Below are positions 1 through 4,483 of a DNA stretch of 8,070 nt, piece after piece. The stretch comes from a bacterium. Its GTDB lineage: Archaea; Thermoproteota; Nitrososphaeria; Nitrososphaerales; CADDZS01. A model generated the notes under the pieces. It saw only the letters and a program-made list of their open reading frames with translations, did no database searches and was not told the origin of the DNA. The position numbers and the translations under genes were made by a program. How positions within the stretch are numbered: position 1 is the first letter of the stretch; the number at the start of each line of letters is the position of its first letter. The stretch covers positions 1 to 8,070 of the forward strand of contig DAIDAB010000089.1 in NCBI GenBank assembly GCA_027310845.1, in the 5' to 3' direction.

Positions 1-104
1 ATCCAATACACATGTTGACTTGTTGAAAAACCAAAAATGGAATTGGATGGCAAACCGTTAGACTTGCTTCAAACCTAAACAGGTCGCTTGGTCGTCTTTC
101 TTTG

Positions 105-137
105 CACTTTTCCCTAGGTTGCTGGGCCGGAAAAGTG
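105..137 (+). other. Stable imperfect hairpin (possible structured RNA or binding site)
   Basis: The arms at 105-112 and 130-137 pair perfectly over 8 bp (CACTTTTC with GAAAAGTG). After a 3-nt bulge (127-129), 113-117 pairs with 122-126 (CCTAG with CTGGG, one G-T pair), closing a four-base loop. If the bulge is ignored, the outer arms form a perfect 9-bp inverted repeat (105-113 with 129-137). The inner stem needs a G-U pair that would be C-A on the opposite strand, so an RNA would fold best if transcribed from the plus strand. No gene lies around it. It could be part of a small RNA, a protein-binding site or a chance structure. Confidence 0.35.
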
Positions 138-149
138 AATCCCTCAGAC

Positions 150-156
150 AAAAAAA
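150..156 (-). terminator. Oligo-T tract downstream of the zinc-ribbon gene
   Basis: Seven consecutive A on the plus strand read as T7 on the minus strand, about 115 bases after the stop of the minus-strand small gene. Archaeal RNA polymerase commonly terminates at oligo-T tracts without a required hairpin, so this is a plausible 3' end for that transcript. The hairpin at 105-137 lies further downstream. Support is the T-run and position only. Confidence 0.25.
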
Positions 157-203
157 TGGCTGCTTCAGAAATATTCGTTAGGTTCAGATATTCTTCTATT
201 TCA

Positions 204-215
204 CACTATATAGTG
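204..215. repeat. 12-bp perfect palindrome with TATATA core
   Basis: CACTATATAGTG reads identically on both strands. It lies 55 bp past the 3' end of the small minus-strand gene and not in front of any gene I can see. Such a site could be an operator or a TATA-like element for an unseen transcript, but it may also be chance in AT-rich intergenic DNA. Confidence 0.3.
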
Positions 216-269
216 GTGGACATCGGAAGTGAAAATTGGAGGTCGCAACTGTAACAGCTATCAGAGTTC

Positions 270-512
270 TCACAAACCAGACCCAATTAATCCGCCCATA
301 TCGGTCATGAAAGCATCGCGCCGACCCTCCCAATACTTCTCATCATCGCCTTTCTTCCTTTCATCTTCATGTGTAGACTCGTCAGCAACAATGGGATGAC
401 TCAATCTGATCTCGTCTTCTGTTTTGCAACAAGCGCACGAAATTTCTATGCACTCACTTGCCTTTTTGTGATTGCATTTTTCGCAATAACAGACATCGTT
501 TTTCTTGCTCAA
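270..512 (-). CDS. Small Cys-rich zinc-ribbon-like protein
   Basis: An 80-residue product, if it starts at the TTG at 510-512. The N-terminal part is Cys-rich: C8, C10, C13, C20, C26, C28 and C29, including C-Y-C-E-K-C and C-A-C-C. The rest is acidic and charged and ends in a short Gly-rich tail. No membrane segment is seen. The frame stays open upstream of the TTG to a TAG at 558-560, and that stretch encodes another C-G-K-C (528-539). The two CxxC pairs are 14 residues apart, which is classic zinc-ribbon spacing. No ATG, GTG or TTG occurs between the TAG and that CxxC, so the complete ribbon cannot be made from a normal start. Either there is a frameshift or sequence error near the T4 run at 554-557 on the minus strand, or the gene is decaying. 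No clear ribosome-binding site is present. Small archaeal zinc-ribbon proteins often bind nucleic acid or partner proteins, but no specific function can be assigned. Confidence 0.55.
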   Translation of the reverse strand: MSKKNDVCYCEKCNHKKASECIEISCACCKTEDEIRLSHPIVADESTHEDERKKGDDEKYWEGRRDAFMTDMGGLIGSGL

Positions 513-877
513 AGCCAGAGGATTATAACACTTCCCACAATAAAGGTCTTCAGAAAACTACTTCTAGGATAACGTGACAAAGCGAAATGGATTTTCAGCT
601 GAGTACACGCCGCAACACTGATGAACCTTTGAATGACTATCGGTCTCAGTGCGGCTCGAATCTATTCAACCAGATTAGGACAGCTAAACTAGTTTTATCA
701 AATTATCTCGAAATGGAGTGAGGATCAGCTTCAATTATCTTGAATTCCACCAAGGGTTAGCCTCTAGCCATTTTCACGATTTGCATGAGTCCTTCTGCGC
801 GACTCAAATGGCTCAAGCTTGCGGAGTGCCCAATAACGAAGATTTTGTTCGGCTAGCAAATTCTTGGCCTCACTACT
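513..877. other. Gene-free stretch between zinc-ribbon and GNAT genes
   Basis: Apart from 513-557, which extends the zinc-ribbon frame, I see no convincing gene, RNA gene or mobile-element end. The minus strand stays open in frame for 37 codons past the GNAT stop (to TAG at 764-766), with protein-like composition but no start codon that stands out. A C-box-like TGATGA and a T-loop-like CTCGAAT are present without the partner elements expected of a C/D RNA or a tRNA. Local promoters for the minus-strand small gene should lie here, but no TATA element could be chosen with confidence. Confidence 0.5.
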
Positions 878-1438
878 CTATTGTATGTTCATAAGAGGAT
901 TGAGGTCTTTCCAGCCATATGCAATTTCTTCGAAGTTTGCTCCTCCGATCTGAATCTCCTGCGAGCTCACAAATAATCCGCCGAGTCTTTCATAGAATTG
1001 ACGATAGGGATTCTTGGCGAGAACCCACACAAGCATTGAATCAATGTTGAGATCAGCAAGTCTCTGTACGAGTGAACGAACGAGCTTCTTCCCAATGCCT
1101 TTGCCTCGATATTCTTCCAAGATGTAGATCGCGTAAAGCTCACCTGCGTAACTTGTATCTTTGGCACGGTTCGTGCCTCCAGAAACAAACCCAACGACTG
1201 TTTTCGCAGGTACATTAATTGGAGTGTCCTCGGCGACGAGCACAATGTTTCCGGCATTACCAATCGCTTGGGACCACATAGCTTCTCGGTCAACATACGA
1301 TAGACTTGCAAGATAATTTTCATCAATGATGCCTTTGTAAGCAGTTCTCCAACTGTCAACGTGCACTCTGGCTATCGCTGCAGAGTCTGAAGCAACTGCT
1401 CGCCTTACATCTGAATCCAAGTTTGTCAACCCCAACAT
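878..1438 (-). CDS. GNAT family N-acetyltransferase
   Basis: A 186-residue, probably cytosolic, acetyl-CoA-dependent acyltransferase with the GNAT fold over nearly its whole length. The N-terminal region (about 11-60) has the V-D-S-W-R-x-A-Y-K-G block common in one large GNAT subgroup. Beta-4 is around 100-107 (E-L-Y-A-I-Y-I-L). It leads into motif A, R111-G-K-G-I-G116, the pyrophosphate-binding loop for acetyl-CoA. Motif B is N143-P-Y-R-Q-F-Y-E-R-L-G-G154, with the Tyr often used as general acid. The length is normal and the frame intact. The start is the ATG at 1436-1438, although a few residues before V11 are dispensable and no Shine-Dalgarno is visible. It is divergent from the exported-protein gene at 1677 and shares with it a 238-bp region carrying repeated operator-like sites. 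The acceptor substrate cannot be read from sequence; relatives acetylate small molecules such as antibiotics and polyamines, or protein N-termini. Confidence 0.88.
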   Translation of the reverse strand: MLGLTNLDSDVRRAVASDSAAIARVHVDSWRTAYKGIIDENYLASLSYVDREAMWSQAIGNAGNIVLVAEDTPINVPAKTVVGFVSGGTNRAKDTSYAGELYAIYILEEYRGKGIGKKLVRSLVQRLADLNIDSMLVWVLAKNPYRQFYERLGGLFVSSQEIQIGGANFEEIAYGWKDLNPLMNIQ

Positions 1439-1531
1439 TCGTTTTCAGCATTTAGTTCTGCATCAAGATAAGCGATTTAGGAGAGTTCAGTTGCACAAGC
1501 AGGTGGTAAAATAAAAATGCCTATCATTATG

Positions 1532-1636
1532 TGATCATAAATGCATAGCTTATTAGAAATCGGTTCGGGCATATGATCTTAACTTGATTTTATTTCTATC
1601 ATCTGACAAAAGCCCAATAAGTCTTTGTTAAGATCA
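1532..1636. promoter_or_regulatory. Three TGATC(A/T)TAA sites in a divergent promoter region
   Basis: TGATCATAA lies at 1532-1540, TGATCTTAA at 1574-1582 and the same 9-mer inverted at 1628-1636. The second and third form a perfect 10-bp inverted repeat (TGATCTTAAC with GTTAAGATCA, 43-bp spacer). The first two are direct copies 42 bp apart, close to four helical turns. They lie between the start of the minus-strand GNAT gene and the plus-strand gene at 1677. AT-rich TATA-like stretches (such as TTTTATTT at 1588-1595) are interspersed. This arrangement fits operator sites for a dimeric regulator controlling one or both genes; the regulator is unknown. Confidence 0.45.
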
Positions 1637-1676
1637 AATACTCTCCTATTGGATATGTTCTCCAGCGAGACCGCGT

Positions 1677-2186
1677 ATGAGTACAGATAGGAAACCAAGG
1701 ATCTCGAGCAATTTGCTTATCGGGCTCATAGTTGGCATATTCGTCGGACTCGTAGTCCTTGGACTCATTTTCGCCAACTTTGGATACCTGATCTTTCCTA
1801 CCAATACCACGACTCAGGGACCAGGAATCTCTTTCACGGGGTATGAGCTCTTCAGCGGATCAAACTCCTCGATCTCTTACACAAAGGCCTGCGGTGGTGA
1901 TGCATACCTGGTCATTGACATGCACAACAACACTCCAAACCCGATCCATATAACGAACGTAACGATCTACGGATCTTCACTGAAGCAAAACGCGACTACG
2001 TTGGTTTCAGTCTCTAGTAACTCATGCCTGCCCATCGCACAGAGCAACCCGGAGATTCCCGCGAATTCTGATTACGAGTTCGTGGGCTACCTGAGCATCA
2101 GTCTTGCTTATTTGACCAACTGCAACTTCCTGATTCAATTTGATAGCGGTCAAGAGTTCTCCCATGTCATGGTTGCTCAGGTTTGA
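1677..2186 (+). CDS. Membrane-anchored exported protein of unknown function
   Basis: A 169-residue protein with a short basic N-terminus (R5-K6, R8) and one strong hydrophobic segment at about 13-38. The remaining ~130 residues should lie outside the cell, anchored by an uncleaved signal anchor. The exterior is rich in Asn, Ser and Thr and has several N-glycosylation sequons (near 43, 63, 94 and 105), typical of archaeal surface proteins. Alternating hydrophobic strands such as A-Y-L-V-I-D-M suggest a small beta-sandwich. Three cysteines (72, 117, 149) could provide one disulfide. The start is the ATG at 1677; no ribosome-binding site is apparent, so a leaderless or short-leader transcript is likely. 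A T5A5 tract follows the stop. It resembles the protein at 2367-3071 in architecture (anchor plus Ser/Thr/Asn-rich domain), but I see no clear sequence match and recognise no family. Confidence 0.75.
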   Translation: MSTDRKPRISSNLLIGLIVGIFVGLVVLGLIFANFGYLIFPTNTTTQGPGISFTGYELFSGSNSSISYTKACGGDAYLVIDMHNNTPNPIHITNVTIYGSSLKQNATTLVSVSSNSCLPIAQSNPEIPANSDYEFVGYLSISLAYLTNCNFLIQFDSGQEFSHVMVAQV

Positions 2187-2197
2187 TCTTTCGGATT

Positions 2198-2209
2198 AAT
2201 TTTTAAAAA
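2198..2209 (+). terminator. T-rich tract after the exported-protein gene
   Basis: A T5 run followed directly by A5 (2200-2209) lies 13 bases after the TGA. Archaeal termination often uses such T-runs. Because T5A5 is self-complementary it could act on both strands, though the converging gene ends about 160 bp away. The remaining 2210-2366 holds no gene that I can support. Confidence 0.35.
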
Positions 2210-2366
2210 GCCGCAATTGGCCGACGATCAATCAGCCGACAAATAGAGAACTTCAAATGAATCTCCTTGAAACTCAGGGCGGATAGTTAGAGCAGGTGAA
2301 GAGGCAAACAAGCATCGTATGACATGAGCTGTGTGGGCCACGCACACTCGCAATAAGCCAACAAAT

Positions 2367-3071
2367 CTAGCTCGTTGAATGTTCTGACCCGACAACCTCT
2401 GCAAACAATGTACCAGAGGGATAGGGAGAATTGGTACTTGTTGTTCCAATTTCCGTGAGTGTCTGACATGTTGTTCCATAAGGATAGTAGTTGGGTACAC
2501 CGTTTCCTACCACTAATTCCAACTCGGCCCAGCAGGTCTGGATTTGAGGTGCAAGCCATCCGAGATCCAGGATATAGCTCCCATTGGAGTTGGCAAGTGG
2601 ATGAATGTCGTACTCTACTAAGATTCCCTCATTTTCATTGGATGTGCCGCCTATCGAAAAGTTGGAAGGCTGAGCGGTCACAGTAAAGTTTGACATCGCG
2701 CTGCTCGATGGGCTGGTGAGGATCAAGCTGGGCCCGTTGCTAACAGCACCGATGCTCAATTGCTGGGTCGGAGCGACGTTGATGGGAGCACCCGAGTCAT
2801 AATAGTAGAATCTCACACACAGAATCAAGTTGGAGTTCTCATCGACATAGTATGTTCCGTTGCTTGTAGGAGGGGTAGAACAAATCATGCCCAAACTCTG
2901 GCTTGTTGTGGTGTTTGTCAAGCTTGTTATCCTCGATATTGTGGTGGTCTGCAGGCCGGTCCTTGATGTAGTTCCAGCTCCACTGGGCACATACGTCACC
3001 CCGATGCCTATGCTGAGTGCTATTATTACTGCAATAACAAACCCAACCACAGCCTGGGCTCCAACTTTCAT
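2367..3071 (-). CDS. Exported surface protein with pilin-like N-terminus, unknown function
   Basis: A 234-residue protein from the ATG at 3069-3071; a TTG two codons upstream (3075-3077) is possible but less likely. The N-terminus is M-K-V-G-A-Q-A, followed at once by a 20-residue hydrophobic stretch (about 7-27). There is a single basic residue, then small residues, and no polar region after the hydrophobic core. That pattern suits an archaeal class III (prepilin-type) signal cut after G-A, but a plain signal anchor fits as well. A Thr/Ser-rich linker (about 34-60) leads to an extracytoplasmic domain with four cysteines (64, 85, 180, 202), enough for two disulfides. It has several sequons (near 53, 71, 128, 137 and 163) and a beta-rich look. 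It is divergent from the membrane winged-helix regulator at 3261 with 189 bp between. No specific family is recognised; adhesin, pilin-like or cell-envelope subunit are all possible. Confidence 0.75.
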   Translation of the reverse strand: MKVGAQAVVGFVIAVIIALSIGIGVTYVPSGAGTTSRTGLQTTTISRITSLTNTTTSQSLGMICSTPPTSNGTYYVDENSNLILCVRFYYYDSGAPINVAPTQQLSIGAVSNGPSLILTSPSSSAMSNFTVTAQPSNFSIGGTSNENEGILVEYDIHPLANSNGSYILDLGWLAPQIQTCWAELELVVGNGVPNYYPYGTTCQTLTEIGTTSTNSPYPSGTLFAEVVGSEHSTS

Positions 3072-3260
3072 GCTCAACTACCTGTGTGAGTATGCCCAGT
3101 TGATTGATTTATTGCTACGCTTTTGTGTACGAAGAAATCCTTCATTCAATCATTTGTAAAGAGTTGAGATCGTGCTTGCTAATCTTAGAAAAACAGAGCA
3201 AATTTAGAAGAGCTGTCTTTCCCAACACGTTATCAGCTTCAAAGGTGCGTAACTAGATTT
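3072..3260. promoter_or_regulatory. Divergent promoter region with nested inverted repeats
   Basis: This 189-bp gap should hold the promoters of both flanking genes. Two perfect 7-bp inverted repeats are nested: CTCAACT (3073-3079) with AGTTGAG (3162-3168), and TGATTGA (3101-3107) with TCAATCA (3146-3152). An AT-rich CAATAAATC on the minus strand (about 3106-3114) lies about 35-43 bases before the ATG of the minus-strand gene, a reasonable TATA position. An AGGTG sits about 15 bases before the ATG at 3261, rather far for a Shine-Dalgarno. The repeats are short and could be chance, but the adjacent regulator makes autoregulation plausible. Confidence 0.3.
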
Positions 3261-3716
3261 ATGTCCAATGCCGGTACGTCTTCAGGAGATGCTGATGATG
3301 GAGGAGAAAATAACGATGTCCTCAAGGGGACAACGCTCAGAGTCTACCGCTTCCTGTATCGGCATGGCAAGCCAGCTCGCTTGACTGATGTGCAAAAGGC
3401 ACTAGGAATGAGCTCGCCTTCTCTGGCGCAGTACCATCTCAGAAAGTTGCAAGCGGCGGGGCTGGTTCAAGAGAAGAATGAAGGATACGTTGTGGATAGG
3501 ATTGTATTCGAAAACATGATCAGGATCAGGAATGCGATAATACCGTTTCGAATAGCATACTCAGGTTTCTTCGCAACAACGCTTCTGTTGATGCTCACGC
3601 TATTGCGACCTTCATCTCTCACTTCGTTGTATGCCTTCGCAATCATTGTAAATGCCGCGGCGCTGGGAATTTTTCTCTACGAAGCCCTATCTGCGATTTT
3701 TCGGAATCGGGTATGA
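3261..3716 (+). CDS. Membrane-bound winged helix-turn-helix regulator
   Basis: A 151-residue protein. Residues 1-20 are an acidic, Gly/Asp-rich flexible tail. Residues 21-78 form an ArsR/MarR-like winged helix: helix V-Y-R-F-L-Y-R-H-G, then the HTH at about 40-63 (L-T-D-V-Q-K-A-L-G-M-S-S-P-S-L-A-Q-Y-H-L), then R-K-L-Q-A-A-G-L-V and a short wing to about 78. Two hydrophobic segments follow (about 96-114 and 122-142) joined by a short loop. The DNA-binding domain should therefore face the cytoplasm, tethered to the membrane. No ligand- or metal-binding residues stand out. It is divergent from an exported protein gene, and a one-component membrane regulator controlling that neighbour is a reasonable inference. 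The start is the ATG at 3261, the only good one before the HTH. A terminator-like hairpin follows about 50 bp after the stop. Confidence 0.8.
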   Translation: MSNAGTSSGDADDGGENNDVLKGTTLRVYRFLYRHGKPARLTDVQKALGMSSPSLAQYHLRKLQAAGLVQEKNEGYVVDRIVFENMIRIRNAIIPFRIAYSGFFATTLLLMLTLLRPSSLTSLYAFAIIVNAAALGIFLYEALSAIFRNRV

Positions 3717-3765
3717 ATTGACCCTGAGATTATCCGCGAATTCTGTCTTTACCTCAAACCTCCTC

Positions 3766-3795
3766 AGTCAGCATGAGAGAGTCTCATTGACTTTT
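3766..3795 (+). terminator. Hairpin plus T-run after the winged-helix gene
   Basis: AGTCA (3766-3770) pairs with TGACT (3788-3792). Inside it ATGAGA (3773-3778) pairs with TCTCAT (3782-3787) around a 3-base loop, with a 2-nt bulge on the 5' side. The total is 11 bp, ending in TTTT (3792-3795). It lies 50 bases after the regulator's stop. The structure looks like an intrinsic terminator, which archaea do not strictly need. Confidence 0.4.
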
Positions 3796-3828
3796 CTCCA
3801 GCTAATCCGCCCCAATCTTCACGTTTGA

Positions 3829-4041
3829 TATCATGCAATTCGCATCGTAGTCTGCATTTGCGTCACAATCGACATTTCAGTGGCAACTATCGTCGTCTTG
3901 GCGTCACCATCTCAATTTCAGCCTGCGCGTCAACAATCGAATATTTTAGAGACACATTTCTTCTACGCAGCTCGTCAAGGAATTCCCACGGTGACACAGC
4001 AGCAATTTTTGAAGACTGCTCCAATGAAGTCTTCTATTTGA
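3829..4041 (+). pseudogene. Start-less small secreted-protein frame (remnant)
   Basis: Between TGA (3826-3828) and TGA (4039-4041) one frame stays open for 70 codons and reads like a signal peptide: I-R-I-V-V-C-I-C-V, more hydrophobic residues, then L-A-S-P-S-Q. A polar Gln-rich mature part follows (Q-P-A-R-Q-Q, later V-T-Q-Q-Q-F-L). There is no ATG at the front of this frame. An ATG at 3833-3835 sits just before it but out of frame (it meets TAG after five codons), so a single lost base near 3836 would explain the break. The only internal start is a GTG at 3880-3882, which would give 53 residues and remove half the hydrophobic segment. The other frames across 3717-4142 look non-coding to me. 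This may be a decayed gene, a sequence error or chance. Confidence 0.3.
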
Positions 4042-4142
4042 CGTATTTCTCTAGAGAGTTGATTGATCATCTCCTGTCAGCTCTTGAAGCTCTCTGAGAG
4101 ATAGTTTCAAATGTTTTGGAATAACAAATGAGATACTTTCAC

Positions 4143-4394
4143 TCAAAGCTCTTGACCTCGCTGTGTGAATTCTTGAATTATCCCCCCGCCTATCCATCCC
4201 AAGGCACCAAAGTTTGTCACGTTTTTCACGTAATCAACTTTCGTGAGTATGCCACTCATTGATAACTCGAAGATGATGCCAAGAGTCGTAATATTTTCTA
4301 CTCTAAATTGTTCAGCCAATCTCCTGCCTTTTAGATCATCAATGAACAATCTATCTTTCCCCTCTGTAGCCAACGAAATAGCCTGGGCCTCTCC
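4143..4394 (-). pseudogene. C-terminal fragment of a PIN-domain (DUF3368-like) protein
   Basis: 83 codons end at TGA (4143-4145) and match the C-terminal half of PIN-like toxin proteins of the DUF3368/VapC type. G-E-A-Q-A-I-S-L-A carries the conserved acidic helix. D-R-L-F-I-D-D-L-K-G-R-R-L-A-E matches the strand with paired Asp and the basic helix. N-I-T-T-L-G-I-I-F matches the usual x-G-T-L-G-hh-h. Whole proteins are about 150-165 residues; the N-terminal half with the first catalytic Asp is missing. An in-frame TAA (4395-4397) sits immediately before the G-E-A block, and the sequence further upstream in that frame does not look like PIN. A TTG at 4371-4373 could start a 76-residue fragment, but it would lack part of the active site. 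It lies on the same strand as herA, 89 bp after its stop. PIN proteins are RNases, often toxin-antitoxin toxins; no antitoxin gene is seen. I judge it a remnant. Confidence 0.65.
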
Positions 4395-4405
4395 TTAGCC
4401 AACGA
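4367..4405. repeat. 10-bp direct repeat at the PIN-fragment boundary
   Basis: TAGCCAACGA occurs at 4367-4376 and again at 4396-4405, each preceded by CCTCT a few bases earlier, so the similarity is about 15 bases with a small length difference. The spacing is 29 bp, not a multiple of three. The inner copy encodes the S-L-A of the PIN fragment; the outer copy contains the in-frame TAA where PIN similarity stops. A short-repeat deletion or slippage event could have produced the truncation. Confidence 0.5.
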
Positions 4406-4483
4406 CATCTGTTCTGACAAGGAATGAAAGTAGAATAGAAGAAGTAGGTGGTGGGAGGCAAGCTGAGGTTCCAGACATTAAGG

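Noticed and set aside
1..48. 7-bp inverted repeat ATCCAAT / ATTGGAT, possible mobile-element end
   Set aside because: It is short, with a 34-bp spacer, and is not associated with a transposase gene or target duplication; chance level.
605..665. C-box-like TGATGA and T-loop-like CTCGAAT, possible C/D RNA or tRNA remnant
   Set aside because: No D box (CTGA) follows at suitable distance and the bases flanking CTCGAAT cannot form a T stem, so neither RNA type is supported.
764..877. In-frame open reading 37 codons past the GNAT TAG stop, with protein-like composition
   Set aside because: An open run of this length is expected by chance fairly often. The GNAT domain is already complete at its normal length, and nothing suggests stop-codon readthrough or amber recoding.
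2228..2559. Two overlapping 90-codon minus-strand frames
   Set aside because: Both overlap the 3' part of the exported-protein gene in other frames and have Cys/His/Arg/Leu-rich shadow composition with no recognisable domain.
3825..4097. 90-codon plus-strand open frame starting at TTG
   Set aside because: Its composition (His/Arg/Ser-rich start, no hydrophobic or motif pattern) looks like a shadow. An overlapping frame at 3829-4041 has a far more protein-like sequence.
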